Assembly: GCA_029255685.2 (NCBI GenBank)
Contig: CM055313.2
Span: 22,483,079 to 22,547,078, forward strand
Length of the DNA stretch: 64,000 bases
Direction: 5' to 3'
DNA from: Silene conica
Taxonomy: Eukaryota; Streptophyta; Magnoliopsida; Caryophyllales; Caryophyllaceae
The translations under genes were made by a program, and so were the position numbers. The notes below the pieces were generated by a model. It was not told the DNA's origin. It saw only the letters and a list, made by a program, of their open reading frames with translations, and did no database searches. Within the stretch, counting starts at the first letter, position 1; each line of letters opens with the position of its first letter. Of this stretch, positions 12,185 to 24,119 are shown piece by piece.

Positions 12185-12400
12185 AATGATATTTTTTTTA
12201 CGGGGGCGGAGGTAGATAGGTTTCGAGGGAGGAGGTAAGTGTATTCAGGGGTAGGGTTACTCTCCGACGTTTAAGAGTATTATTTGAATAGTACAAGCAA
12301 ATTGGTCAGAGATGTTCAAGAATACAGATTATGATTCTAATGATCAAGTTGGTTAGTTGGGTTGTCACGTTACGATTTAAGGAGTATAAATATAAATATA
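12185..12400 (+). repeat. Member of a dispersed GAGGAGGTAAGTGTC repeat family
   Basis: The core GAGGGAGGAGGTAAGTGTATTC, then CTCCGACGTTTAAGAGT, then GATCAAGTTGGTTAGTTG matches, with divergence, segments at about 24127, 24540 and 25300. The gypsy element at 14093 inserted inside another unit of this family. Confidence 0.6.
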
Positions 12401-12602
12401 TAAGTAGATATTAAAGAACATAATGATGTATGTGATCTGAGTTAAGCGGAATAATTGTATTGATGAGATGAAATGCGAGTGGGTATTAGAAGGTATTCAT
12501 ACAACAAATTAATGACAAATAAATGGTGTTTCTGAGACGGATAGAATAAGCCATAAAAAGATCAAAAATATTTTTTAATTAGTATTAGATTATAGTTTAT
12601 TA

Positions 12603-13963
12603 CTAGTGTTAACCCGTGCAAAAATGCACGGATTGTTTATTAAAATTCTAATATATAAAATTTGTTTAGAATAATGCGAATATATATCGACATTATTATT
12701 TTCATTGTTACAAATTAAACCCAATGAGAATGTAATTTGTTGTTTTTATTTTAAAACTTTCAATTAGTTCAATTCGATTAACTTTGGCCGAGTTAAAAAT
12801 ATATGAGTAAAATTGTGCATCCTACGTACTAACGTAGTTTGTTGGCGACTAATAGTAAGTCCAATTTAATACATATATCTAAACAACTATAGTAAAAAAA
12901 AACTGGGCTCAAGTTTAAATTGATCCGCATTAAAAATAAGTTTTTGCCACCCCATATGAAATGAATTTATATTTTATCACTCATGAACCAAAAAAACACA
13001 TACTCTAATGTCACGCTACATTATTATTTTGCACAAAATCTTCTATATTATTTATAAAATCTTCTATATTATTTACACAATTATCTTTATACTCTCTATA
13101 TGTCTTCAATTTTGAGATCACTTTCAATTTAATCTAATTATATCTTATTATTGTTCTTAATTCATTACCAATCAACTTTTTGCCTCAAACATACTACTTT
13201 GCATCATATTGACATATTTGGGTTAAACCATTATTAAAGATTCATGTACGTATACAAACTAATTTCTTTGCAACTTTTAAATTAATTATACCCTTTAAAT
13301 TGTTTGTAAATTAATTTTTGAAATAAAAATTATATTGTATGTAATATGAGTTTAATCTATTTTCGTTTTTTCAAACTTTCAGCAATAAGCTTTTAAAACT
13401 CCGTAATTATTATTTTTTAAATGTTTTTAAGGTTGTTAAATGCGGAAACTTTTTTATCTTATAATTTTTTAATATGTTGATTTTTCGAAAAGAGATATAT
13501 TCGTTATTTTATAACCAAATTAAGATCTAATTATTATTCAAACGATATGATAATTTAATTATAAATAGCAGATTTTTTAAGCCGGAATATTTGTTAGATA
13601 TAACAGGTATAATTCCAGTATGATAACTATTTTTTTTAAAGAATCCGCTCTAAAACTATTTTATCCATATTTTTCCGACAGAGTATTCCATATTAGTTTA
13701 TTAACATTAACCGTGAATTTATATAAATTTAACTGTAAATTTTACGTACAAAATAAACGAATAACTTTTCCAACATTAACCGTGAATTTACATAAATTTA
13801 AACGTAAAATTTTACGTACAAACATAAATGAATAACTTTTCGAGAAATAAAATCCAAACTTTTTGATGTGGGACCCTCATTTATCTTTTTTTTTTAAAAA
13901 AAATGTTGGGTTTGATGAGGTGGGTGAATGAGAGTTGTTTAAATGTTTTTGTTATAATATAGA
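12603..13963 (-). mobile_element. Non-autonomous Helitron, minus orientation
   Basis: Read on the minus strand it starts A/TCTATATTATAACAAAAAC at 13963, a typical plant Helitron 5' end. It ends with the hairpin CCGTGCATTTTTGCACGG, then CTAG at 12606-12603 and host T. Length is 1361 bp. There is no Rep/helicase frame, so it would need enzymes from elsewhere. Confidence 0.8.
13702..13840. repeat. Two-copy tandem repeat, about 69 bp
   Basis: The sequence AACATTAACCGTGAATTTA through GAATAACTTTTCC occurs at about 13703 and again at about 13771 with a handful of changes. It lies inside the minus-strand Helitron. Confidence 0.75.
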
Positions 13964-14092
13964 TAAGATAGTCCGTATTCTTTTGTTTTTCCTCCATATT
14001 TTTAACTTATTCTTTACAGTGTGACATTGTTTTATAGGGTAGAGGTTGATTTTAAATTGTATGTGTCCATTTGTTTAGGGATGGGGATAAAT

Positions 14093-15374
14093 TGTAATAC
14101 CTCGAATTTTAGTTACGATTTTTATCTTGATCATATATAGTGGTCATACGATGAAGCGAATAGCGTAGCAATGGGTTAATAAATTGCTTATATTAGTTCG
14201 CTAGTACTCGTTTTTAAGGAGAGTTTTGGTGGTCGGTGGGGCTTGAAAAGGGGGATCTATCCACCCTATGTTAATATTTGTAGTAGGTGCTTGTGGGAGT
14301 CGAACCCAGGACCCATGGCAACACGGCCATGGGCCTCGAAATGCGTGCAAATGAAAGGCAACAGCCCACCTACACATGCTACACGGCTGGAAACATAGTC
14401 AGGCCGCCATATATAGACATACTTTTCTTACCCTAAACCTAAACAAAAACTAGATCTCTTTTCACACAAACCCAGCCGTCACAGCAAAGAACAACGCGTG
14501 GTCAGTCACGGTGGTCGTTGTACACCCCAAGGTGGTTCGTTTTGGCCGTGAATAGTGGTATGTCATCACACGTTACCAATCTCAGTTCTGGTTTTGTGGT
14601 TTTCGTCACTTAATTAATGTTTGCTAACACGACTTACCTTCCTTATTGTTGCATAAATTCGTAGTATGTTATGTATTAAACGTATGTAGTCTGTTGGGTG
14701 GTGGTCGTTGACTGTTAAGGACCGTCGTGGGAGGTGGTTTATGGGTCAGTAACGGGGTATTCATTCTGATATACATATGTTGTAAAGAAGTTTCTGTTTG
14801 GTTGTGTCGTGTCTGGGTACCTTCTGTGTATGGGGCTCTGCGTGGGAATACTGGTGGTGATGGGGTAAGGTCGGGAAAGGTAGTCACGGTGGTTGCAGGC
14901 GGTTGGTCACGGTGGTAGAGGGGTTACCGAGGGGGGGTCAGGGAGACATCGGTGACTCTGTTTTCTGGGTTTTTAGTGGTCTGTTTACAGTTGCGGGAAC
15001 AGGGGTTTTGGGTGGTGACTATATCGGTGACTCGGGGGAGGTCAGTACGATATGGTCACCAGGTCGTGAGTCTGGAGTCTGGGGATAGTGGTGGTACACG
15101 CGGCTGGTGTCGCTGGTGGCAGGGGTGGCTTCGATGGAGGGGTATTTTGTCACGGTCAGGGGTTGCGGGTGAGGAACCAGACCCGAATTGGGCGCTGGTG
15201 CGGCTCGCCGGTGGCTGTCGGGGGGATGGTTGGTGGTTGAAGTGGTAGCCGATGGTTCTAGGTGCTGGTGCTGGTGGTTGTTGGTGGCGGCGGAAGGGTG
15301 TTGGTGGTGTTAGGAGGGTGAGTTTTAGTAGGGAGTCGGGTTGGTTAAGGGGCTGTTTTCATGTTTTGTTTTAC

Positions 15375-15416
<42 letters not shown>

Positions 15417-16443
15417 TTATTATTATTATTACTAATATGTATATTGGTATATTATGGGTATACTTTATATTTTGATATCAATTTTATTTATGGCTAATAT
15501 ATTTAATATTTATGGTGTGGTATTTTTATTTATGGCAAGTTTAATTAGTTTTTTAAGGTATGGCATTTTATTTATGGTAAAGATCTAAATTTGAATTTCA
15601 AACCAAGATCGCTATTTTTGGCAGTTGCTATTTATAGAAAGTTACTATAAATGGAATGTGAATACGTATTACGTGAGTAGGAAGTTTATTAATTAAGTAA
15701 TATACTTTTAGGTGGAAGTTTTCGTGTGGAGCACTTTTGAACGGTCGTGCGTTTTGCCATTTGCTTCTGCAACTACAGGTAGGGGAAGTACGATGCATAT
15801 CGTAATGATTACCCAGTTGTTATTGATGATTCCCATGAATGTTTTATACTAATACTTGGTTGGTATATTATGATATTTGATTATATATATTCTGTGATAC
15901 GATATGAGACGAGGAGATAAAAGGGTCTGTGTGGCGTGGAGATAAGGGTCTGTGTTTGGTGCGGAGAAAAAGGGTCTGTGTGGCGCGGAGATAAAGGGTC
16001 TGTGTTTGGTGCGGAGAAAAGGGTCTGTGATTCGGAGTGGAGAAGTTCAACTTTCTATTTATAGTAATGTTGTTTATTTATATATGGTTTTCTCTACTCA
16101 ACCTCGCGGTTGACCCTGTGTATTCGTGAACACCTGTGATGAACCAACTATTGGGGAGCAGATTTGACAGGTGGCTGAGACTAAGGGGGAGCTATGGGAG
16201 AAAGAGCTTGGATCCGGACCTGAATAGACGTCTAGATCACCTTAGTCAGTTTTATACGAGTTGTACTTTGACTACGTTGTTAAGACTTTTGATACAGTTG
16301 TAAGGATCATGACTTGAGTTAACCTTAATTTAAAGTACTGTTTTTCTTCCTTTGTATCTACTGCCTCGGGAAACCGAGATGGTAACACCTGTATTTATCT
16401 GAGGAGTCCTAGTTCAGGCCCTTAAATAAATGGGGGTGTTACA
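14093..16443 (+). repeat. 5' LTR of the gypsy element
   Basis: It runs TGTAATACC...GTGTTACA. It contains a TATA-like CATATATAGA at about 14408, a G-rich central part (14880-15350), a TTA microsatellite (15375-15430), and a minisatellite at about 15908-16035 in which two versions of an AGGGTCTGTG unit alternate. The minus strand near 14290-14300 carries GGTTCGACTCC, a match to the pol III B box consensus. Confidence 0.95.
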
Positions 16444-16446
16444 AAG

Positions 16447-16458
16447 TGGTATCAGAGA
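16447..16458 (+). other. Primer binding site, tRNA-iMet type
   Basis: TGGTATCAGAG begins three bases after the 5' LTR and matches the complement of the 3' end of plant initiator tRNA-Met, the usual primer for plant LTR retrotransposons. Confidence 0.9.
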
Positions 16459-16994
16459 GAACGATCCTCAGGCCTAACCTAATGAACCCAATGAATATAG
16501 GAGAGTCTAAATAAAATGAACCCCGGGATAGGACTGTTAGGAGCACACTAAAGGGGAAGTATGAGTCTGGGGCCCCCTCACACCGAACCATAGGCCCTAT
16601 CAATCTTACCCGGGAACCCAGAGTGCATATACGAGAGAAAAGGGTAGAATAAGAGGTGGAACAAGTGATAGCACACTGTGAAAAGAATGTTATGAGAATT
16701 CTGTACACAAGAAACTTTTGGAAAAGCCGGAAGGGGCATGAGCATGAATGAACCTTTATTTGTTCGGATAAAAAGTATATCTCGTTGTGGTATGTTAAGT
16801 GATATGAAACATGCTAGTAATTTTTCTTTCATCATGTCTAGCGATATGCGGTTATGTGAACCCTGAGCCATGTTATATAAGAAAAACTAATCTATATGAT
16901 AAGTGTTTATAAATTTTGAATGCTTAGGGAGCTTAGCCCTAAACCCAATGGGTACCCATGTACGTCGGGACTCATCCTTTTCTTGTTTTATAGT

Positions 16995-19900
16995 ATGCCT
17001 CCGCGAAGAGAGAATGCAGTTAACATCACCCAAGAAGAGGTGGATCGTTTGATAGCTGAAAATGAGGCCCTAAAGGCCAAACGAATGGACTCCGCGAAAA
17101 TGAGCACAATTATCGCAAGACATCACCCTACCCAATTCACTGGGGAGGGGGAACCTCATCTGTTAGGAGCTTGGTGCCGGGAATTCGATAACCTGTTCGA
17201 GTTGCTAGATTGCCCTGAAGAATTGAAGGTAGACCAGGCTGCCCACTATCTGAGGGGTATGGCTGGAGATTGGTGGACCGCGAATAAGGGAGAGCTTCGG
17301 GAAGCAGCTATAGAGGGTGGATCCGCGTTTGTTCCGTGGGACGCATTCCAGGGGGTTCTGAACGAGGCGTTTCTACCAGAATTCCAAAAGAGCAAGCTGA
17401 GGGAGGAGTTCGACTCATTCACGATGTCGGAGGACATGACCGTAGAGGTTTACTACAGGAAATTCATCCAGCTGGTACACTATGTGAGAGATATGGGATT
17501 GGACGATGCTATGCTAGCCATGAAGTTTGAGAGGGGATTATCAATCGCCATCAAAAAGAGACTGATTGCAGCTCCGCCCACCACAATCCGTGACATCTAT
17601 TTACGGGCTGGGGCGGCGGAGAGGCTTTCGGATATGATCAAAAAGGACAAACAGTCCAAGTCAGAAAAGAGGAAAGCGGAAACAGTAGCTGAGGGTTCAG
17701 GATCGAAAAAGCAAAGTAATAACAAGTACAGTGGGTATTTCGGGAGTAGTGCCTCTGGGGGTGGAAGGAATCAGAGTGGGGGCAACTTCAGGAGTGGGGG
17801 TTCAGGCAGTGGCTCAGTGGGAGTGGTCTGTTTTGGCTGCGGGAAGATTGGGCACAAACAGGCAGTATGTCGTTCTTCTGGAGGGAATCAGTCCGGGGGT
17901 TATCGCACACCTACATCCGGATATCAGGGATCTCGCACGCAGTCCTATGGCAGCAGTGGCTATCGCACACCCATGACAAACTATGGTGGGGGTGCGAAGT
18001 CTGGAGGCAGCAGTAACTACCAGAGGAACTACAACAACAACAATCAGAACCGTTCATATCAGAATCAGTACAATGGAGGTGGGAACAGCAACAAGACGGG
18101 GACGGCAGGAAATCAGCAGGCTGGGACATCTTCTGCCAACCAGAGTGGGGTCAAGTCCAGTGGCAAACTCTTTGCCATGGGAAAGCAGGCCGCTCAAGAT
18201 GACGCTCATGTGGTTACTGGTACTTTTCTTGTGAACTCTAAACCTACTTTCGTACTTTTCGATTCCGGTGTCACCCATTCTTTTGTGTCTAGAGACCATG
18301 TTAGAATTTTGGGGCTTGAGAGGTTCGACTGGGTCGCGGACTCAGTGACCATACCTTCAGGAGAGTCAATAGCTTGTAATAGAGTCTATGGAAGTGTACC
18401 CATCAAAATCGGGGAAGCAATGTTCTATTGTGATCTCATAGAATTTCCGCTGGGAGGTTTTGAGGTGATCCTAGGGATGGACTGGCTGGGGAAGTATAGG
18501 GCTTTTATCGACTGTCACCAAAAGAAAATTTCCTTGAAGGGACCCAAGGGAGTGAGGGTATCCTACAAGGGGTATAGAGTCAAACCAAAGATCAAGTTTA
18601 TATCTGTCAATACCCTGAAGTCTAGTTTGCGGAAAGGAGAAAGCCTAATTTTGTGCCAAATGTGGGATTGTGAGGCTGAGACCCCCAAGACTAGTGAGAT
18701 ACCTGTGGTACGGGAGTTTGAGGGAGTTTTTCGAGACGACGTTCCAGGGTTACCGCCGAGGAGGGAAGTGGAATTTTCCATTGACCTCAAACCAGGAGCG
18801 GGACCAATATCTAAATCACCGTACCGTATGGGACCTAAAGAGATGGAGGAATTGAAGAAGCGGTTGGATGAACTAGCTGAAAAAGGGTTCATTCGACCTA
18901 GTGTGTCGCCCTGGGGTGCACCTGTTCTGTTTGTGAAGAAGAAGGATGGGAGTTTGAGGTTGTGTGTTGACTACCGAGAGCTGAACAATGTAACCATCAA
19001 GAACCGCTATCCGTTGCCAAGAATTGACGACTTGTTCGATCAGTTGAGTGGAGCTGGGGTTTTCTCCAAGATTGATTTGAGATCCGGGTATCATCAATTG
19101 AGAATAAAGGATGAAGATATTCCGAAGACCGCTTTCCGAACGAGGTATGGCCACTATGAATTTGTGGTTATGCCCTTTGGATTGACTAATGCTCCAGCTG
19201 TGTTTATGGACTTGATGAATCGAGTCTTCAGCCCGTATCTCGACAAGTTCGTGGTGGTATTTATCGATGATATCCTGGTATATTCCAAGAATGCGGAGGA
19301 GCACGAAGATCATTTGAGGAAGGTACTTCAGACTTTGGAGGAACATAAACTCAATGCTAAGTTGAGTAAATGTGAGTTCTGGTTAGAGAAAGTGGCATTT
19401 CTGGGGCATGTTATTTCCAAAGAGGGGGTATCTGTTGACCCTAGTAAAATTGAAGCTGTGACTAAGTGGCAAAGTCCGAAGAATGTGAGTGAGATCCGAA
19501 GTTTTCTGGGGTTAGCAGGTTATTACCGGAGATTCGTCAAAGACTTTTCGAAGATAGCAAAACCGTTGACGTCGCTAATGAGGAAGGAGAACCGTTTTGT
19601 TTGGGATAAGAGTTGTGAGAAGGCATTCCTAACCCTTAAGGAACGCCTGACAACAGCTCCTATCCTTGCTTTGCCAGTAGGGAGTGATAACTTCGAAGTT
19701 TACACCGACGCTTCCAAACATGGGTTGGGTTGTGTGCTAATGCAGAATGGGAGAGTGATCGCGTATGCTTCTCGCCAGTTGAAGACTTATGAAGAGAACT
19801 ATCCGACTCATGATTTGGAATTGGGCGCTGTAGTCTTTGCACTGAAATTGTGGCGTCATTACCTTTATGGGGCCACTTTTAAGGTGTTTTCTGACCATAA

Positions 19901-21596
19901 GAGCCTGAAATATATCTATACCCAGAAGGAGTTGAACATGAGGCAGAGGAGGTGGATAGAGTTGATCGGAGATTATGATATGCAGATTGTCTATCACGAA
20001 GGCAAGGCAAATGTGGTAGCTGACGCTCTTAGTAGGAAGTCAATACATGCTTTGGATTGTGCCAGATCGAGAGGGAGGTTGTATGGTGAACTAAGAGGGA
20101 TGGGAATATTCATGATCCGGAAAGGGGACACTCTTGGTGATTTGACAGTGGAGCCTGAGTTGTATGGGGAGATTCGGGAATTACAGCAGAACGATGAGAG
20201 AATCCAGAAGTGGCGTTTGATGGTGGAAAATGGGAATGGTGATGGAGTGTCCAAGTTCAGCATTCATACCGATGGTAGCTTGAGGTTCAGTGGGCGATGG
20301 TGTGTACCAAATGTTGAGGAGCTAAAGAAGAAGATCCTGACTGAAGCTCATGCTACTCCTTATTCTGTTCACCCAGGGGGTGATAAGCTGTATAAGGACC
20401 TTAAGAAGACGTTTTGGTGGCCAAATATGAAGAAGGAGGTCGCGGAGTTTGTCTCAAGATGTTTGACTTGTCAGCGAGTGAAAGGGGAGCATAAGAGACC
20501 TCAAGGGAAAGTTCAACCGTTGGATGTGCCAGAGTGGAAGTGGGAGAATATTTCGATGGACTTTATCGTGGGGTTGCCTCGGACTCAGAGAGGCAACAAC
20601 ATGATTTGGGTAATTGTGGATCGTCTAACTAAGTCAGCCCACTTTATTCCCATGAAAGATACCTGGAGTAAAGCCGAGTTGGCTAAGTCATATGTTCAGA
20701 ATGTAGTCAAACTGCATGGTGTACCCAAGGATATTGTTTCAGATCGGGACTCGAGGTTTATATCCAGATTTTGGCAAGAGTTACAGGCCGCTTTGGGTAC
20801 CCAGTTGAAGATGAGTACAGCTTTCCATCCGGCTACTGATGGTCAGACTGAGCGGACGATTCAGACTCTTGAGGATATGTTGAGAGCTTGTGTACTTGAG
20901 TTCGGAGGATCTTGGGAGGATCGACTGGGGTTGATCGAGTTTTCTTATAATAACAGCTATCATGCAAGCATAGGCATGGCCCCTTTCGAGGCGTTATACG
21001 GGAGGAAATGTCGAAGCCCTGTGTGTTGGGATGATCGAGCCGATGTTGTGACATTGGGGCCAGATATGATTCAGGAGATGGTGGAGCAGGTTCAGATTAT
21101 TCGTCAGAGGATGAGGGCCGCTCAGGATCGACAGAAGAGCTATGCAGATCTGAAAAGGAGTGACATCTCATTTGAGGCCGGAGAGAAAGTATTACTGAAA
21201 GTCTCTCCGATGAAGGGAGTGATGAGATTCGGCAAGCGTGGCAAACTGAGTCAGAAATTTATTGGACCATTTGAGATTTTGGACAGAGTTGGAGAGGTGG
21301 CATATCGCTTAGCTTTACCTCCAACCCTATCCAAGGTCCATAATGTGTTCCATGTGTCTCAGTTGAGGAAATACGTGAGTGATCCGTCTCATGTACTTCA
21401 GCATGAGGTGATTGAGGTAGATGAGCAGTTGGCATACATTGAGACTCCGAGAGAGATTTTGGACAGGAAGGTACGGAAGACTCGTAATGGGGAAACATCC
21501 TTGGTGAAAGTCCTGTGGACCAATCATAATCAGGAGGAGGCTACATGGGAGCCTGAGGCATCCATGAGAGAGCGCTATCCACACTTGTTCGATTGA
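16995..21596 (+). CDS. Gag-Pol polyprotein of the gypsy element
   Basis: A single open frame; I take the ATG at 16995 (MPPRRENA, 1533 residues) because it begins the conserved gag, although an in-frame ATG exists at 16920. Domains by residue: retrotransposon gag about 40-215; a Gly/Ser/Asn-rich stretch with one zinc knuckle ([14 protein letters not shown]) at 279; aspartic protease DSG at 423; reverse transcriptase with FIDD at about 757; RNase H starting YTDAS at about 904; integrase zinc-binding His/Cys region from about 1117; integrase catalytic D1189, D1250 and E1286 (35 residues between the last two); and a C-terminal chromodomain-like segment ending YPHLF. The frame has no stops or shifts. 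One oddity: the protease reads DSGV where plant relatives usually have DSGA. RNA in this region acts as both message and genome. Minus-strand open frames opposite it are shadows. Confidence 0.95.
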   Translation: MPPRRENAVNITQEEVDRLIAENEALKAKRMDSAKMSTIIARHHPTQFTGEGEPHLLGAWCREFDNLFELLDCPEELKVDQAAHYLRGMAGDWWTANKGELREAAIEGGSAFVPWDAFQGVLNEAFLPEFQKSKLREEFDSFTMSEDMTVEVYYRKFIQLVHYVRDMGLDDAMLAMKFERGLSIAIKKRLIAAPPTTIRDIYLRAGAAERLSDMIKKDKQSKSEKRKAETVAEGSGSKKQSNNKYSGYFGSSASGGGRNQSGGNFRSGGSGSGSVGVVCFGCGKIGHKQAVCRSSGGNQSGGYRTPTSGYQGSRTQSYGSSGYRTPMTNYGGGAKSGGSSNYQRNYNNNNQNRSYQNQYNGGGNSNKTGTAGNQQAGTSSANQSGVKSSGKLFAMGKQAAQDDAHVVTGTFLVNSKPTFVLFDSGVTHSFVSRDHVRILGLERFDWVADSVTIPSGESIACNRVYGSVPIKIGEAMFYCDLIEFPLGGFEVILGMDWLGKYRAFIDCHQKKISLKGPKGVRVSYKGYRVKPKIKFISVNTLKSSLRKGESLILCQMWDCEAETPKTSEIPVVREFEGVFRDDVPGLPPRREVEFSIDLKPGAGPISKSPYRMGPKEMEELKKRLDELAEKGFIRPSVSPWGAPVLFVKKKDGSLRLCVDYRELNNVTIKNRYPLPRIDDLFDQLSGAGVFSKIDLRSGYHQLRIKDEDIPKTAFRTRYGHYEFVVMPFGLTNAPAVFMDLMNRVFSPYLDKFVVVFIDDILVYSKNAEEHEDHLRKVLQTLEEHKLNAKLSKCEFWLEKVAFLGHVISKEGVSVDPSKIEAVTKWQSPKNVSEIRSFLGLAGYYRRFVKDFSKIAKPLTSLMRKENRFVWDKSCEKAFLTLKERLTTAPILALPVGSDNFEVYTDASKHGLGCVLMQNGRVIAYASRQLKTYEENYPTHDLELGAVVFALKLWRHYLYGATFKVFSDHKSLKYIYTQKELNMRQRRWIELIGDYDMQIVYHEGKANVVADALSRKSIHALDCARSRGRLYGELRGMGIFMIRKGDTLGDLTVEPELYGEIRELQQNDERIQKWRLMVENGNGDGVSKFSIHTDGSLRFSGRWCVPNVEELKKKILTEAHATPYSVHPGGDKLYKDLKKTFWWPNMKKEVAEFVSRCLTCQRVKGEHKRPQGKVQPLDVPEWKWENISMDFIVGLPRTQRGNNMIWVIVDRLTKSAHFIPMKDTWSKAELAKSYVQNVVKLHGVPKDIVSDRDSRFISRFWQELQAALGTQLKMSTAFHPATDGQTERTIQTLEDMLRACVLEFGGSWEDRLGLIEFSYNNSYHASIGMAPFEALYGRKCRSPVCWDDRADVVTLGPDMIQEMVEQVQIIRQRMRAAQDRQKSYADLKRSDISFEAGEKVLLKVSPMKGVMRFGKRGKLSQKFIGPFEILDRVGEVAYRLALPPTLSKVHNVFHVSQLRKYVSDPSHVLQHEVIEVDEQLAYIETPREILDRKVRKTRNGETSLVKVLWTNHNQEEATWEPEASMRERYPHLFD

Positions 21597-21750
21597 GGTA
21601 AGTTACGCGGACGTAACTTTTCTTTAAGGGGGGTGGAATGCAACATTTGATGTTTTAAGTGAACTTTTGTGATGTTTTGTGTTCCATGTTCGTATGGTTT
21701 GCTTGTTTTGTCATTCGTGTGCTGTTGAACTTCGGGACGAAGTTCTTTTT

Positions 21751-21763
21751 AAGGGGGAAAGAC
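21751..21763 (+). other. Polypurine tract of the gypsy element
   Basis: AAGGGGGAAAGAC directly abuts the 3' LTR and would prime plus-strand synthesis. A second similar purine run (AAGGGGGGTGGAA) lies about 125 bases upstream at about 21627. Confidence 0.85.
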
Positions 21764-24114
21764 TGTAATACCTCGAATTTTAGTTACGATTTTTATCTTG
21801 ATCATATATAGTGGTCATACGATGAAGCGAATAGCGTAGCAATGGGTTAATAAATTGCTTATATTAGTTCGCTAGTACTCGTTTTTAAGGAGAGTTTTGG
21901 TGGTCGGTGGGGCTTGAAAAGGGGGATCTATCCACCCTATGTTAATATTTGTAGTAGGTGCTTGTGGGAGTCGAACCCAGGACCCATGGCAACACGGCCA
22001 TGGGCCTCGAAATGCGTGCAAATGAAAGGCAACAGCCCACCTACACATGCTACACGGCTGGAAACATAGTCAGGCCGCCATATATAGACATACTTTTCTT
22101 ACCCTAAACCTAAACAAAAACTAGATCTCTTTTCACACAAACCCAGCCGTTACAGCAAAGAACAACGCGTGGTCAGTCACGGTGGTCGTTGTACACCCCA
22201 AGGTGGTTCGTTTTGGCCGTGAATAGTGGTATGTCATCACACGTTACCAATCTCAGTTCTGGTTTTGTGGTTTTCGTCACTTAATTAATGTTTGCTAACA
22301 CGACTTACCTTCCTTATTGTTGCATAAATTCGTAGTATGTTATGTATTAAACGTATGTAGTCTGTTGGGTGGTGGTCGTTGACTGTTAAGGACCGTCGTG
22401 GGAGGTGGTTTATGGGTCAGTAACGGGGTATTCATTCTGATATACATATGTTGTAAAGAAGTTTCTGTTTGGTTGTGTCGTGTCTGGGTACCTTCTGTGT
22501 ATGGGGCTCTGCGTGGGAATACTGGTGGTGATGGGGTAAGGTCGGGAAAGGTAGTCACGGTGGTTGCAGGCGGCTGGTCACGGTGGTAGAGGGGTTACCG
22601 AGGGGGGGTCAGGGAGACATCGGTGACTCTGTTTTCTGGGTTTTTAGTGGTCTGTTTACAGTTGCGGGAACAGGGGTTTTGGGTGGTGACTATATCGGTG
22701 ACTCGGGGGAGGTCAGTACGATATGGTCACCAGGTCGTGAGTCTGGAGTCTGGGGATAGTGGTGGTACACGCGGCTGGTGTCGCTGGTGGCAGGGGTGGC
22801 TTCGATGGAGGGGTATTTTGTCACGGTCAGGGGTTGCGGGTGAGGAACCAGACCCGAATTGGGCGCTGGTGCGGCTCGCCGGTGGCTGTCGGGGGGATGG
22901 TTGGTGGTTGAAGTGGTAGCCGATGGTTCTAGGTGCTGGTGCTGGTGGTTGTTGGTGGCGGCGGAAGGGTGTTGGTGGTGTTAGGAGGGTGAGTTTTAGT
23001 AGGGAGTCGGGTTGGTTAAGGGGCTGTTTTCATGTTTTGTTTTACTTATTATTATTATTGTTATTATTATTATTATTATTATTATTCTTATTATTATTAT
23101 TACTAATATGTATATTGGTATATTATGGGTATACTTTATATTTTGATATCAATTTTATTTATGGCTAATATATTTAATATTTATGGTGTGGTATTTTTAT
23201 TTATGGCAAGTTTAATTAGTTTTTTAAGGTATGGCATTTTATTTATGGTAAAGATCTAAATTTGAATTTCAAACCAAGATCGCTATTTTTGGCAGTTGCT
23301 ATTTATAGAAAGTTACTATAAATGGAATGTGAATACGTATTACGTGAGTAGGAAGCTTATTAATTAAGTAATATACTTTTAGGTGGAAGTTTTCGTGTGG
23401 AGCACTTTTGAACGGTCGTGCGTTTTGCCATTTGCTTCTGCAACTACAGGTAGGGGAAGTACGATGCATATCGTAATGATTACCCAGTTGTTATTGATGA
23501 TTCCCATGAATGTTTTATACTAATACTTGGTTGGTATATTATGATATTTGATTATATATATTCTGTGATACGATATGAGACGAGGAGATAAAAGGGTCTG
23601 TGTGGCGTGGAGATAAGGGTCTGTGTTTGGTGCGGAGAAAAAGGGTCTGTGTGGCGCGGAGATAAAGGGTCTGTGTTTGGTGCGGAGAAAAGGGTCTGTG
23701 ATTCGGAGTGGAGAAGTTCAACTTTCTATTTATAGTAATGTTGTTTATTTATATATGGTTTTCTCTACTCAACCTCGCGGTTGACCCTGTGTATTCGTGA
23801 ACACCTGTGATGAACCAACTATTGGGGAGCAGATTTGACAGGTGGCTGAGACTAAGGGGGAGCTATGGGAGAAAGAGCTTGGATCCGGACCTGAATAGAC
23901 GTCTAGATCACCTTAGTCAGTTTTATACGAGTTGTACTTTGACTACGTTGTTAAGACTTTTGATACAGTTGTAAGGATCATGACTTGAGTTAACCTTAAT
24001 TTAAAGTACTGTTTTTCTTCCTTTGTATCTACTGCCTCGGGAAACCGAGATGGTAACACCTGTATTTATCTGAGGAGTCCTAGTTCAGGCCCTTAAATAA
24101 ATGGGGGTGTTACA
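21764..24114 (+). repeat. 3' LTR of the gypsy element
   Basis: It is the same length as the 5' LTR and nearly identical to it. The (TTA)n tract is interrupted by one G at 23060 here only. It is followed by the target duplication TAAAT. Confidence 0.95.
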
Positions 24115-24119
24115 TAAAT

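Larger units (their letters stand above)
14093..24114 (+). mobile_element. Complete Ty3/gypsy chromovirus-type LTR retrotransposon
   Basis: Two LTRs of 2351 bp (14093-16443 and 21764-24114) start TGTAATACC and end GTGTTACA. They are flanked by a 5-bp duplication TAAAT (14088-14092 and 24115-24119). A tRNA-iMet type primer site follows the left LTR and a purine tract precedes the right LTR. One uninterrupted gag-pol frame fills the interior. I found only four differences between the LTRs (14480/22151, 14903/22574, 15389/23060, 15685/23356), all transitions, so the insertion is recent. Long LTRs, a Met primer site and a C-terminal chromodomain-like end fit the chromovirus group, perhaps the Tekay/Del clade; the clade is an inference. 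It appears structurally competent to move. Confidence 0.96.

Noticed and set aside
14285..14345. A real tRNA gene in the LTR
   Set aside because: Only a B-box-like word and a hairpin are visible; no acceptor stem or complete cloverleaf.
15252..15497. Leucine-rich open frame in the gypsy LTR
   Set aside because: The leucine run is the translated TTA microsatellite; the frame repeats in the other LTR with no start or family support.
18873..19346. Long minus-strand open frame opposite reverse transcriptase
   Set aside because: Shadow of the gypsy pol frame.
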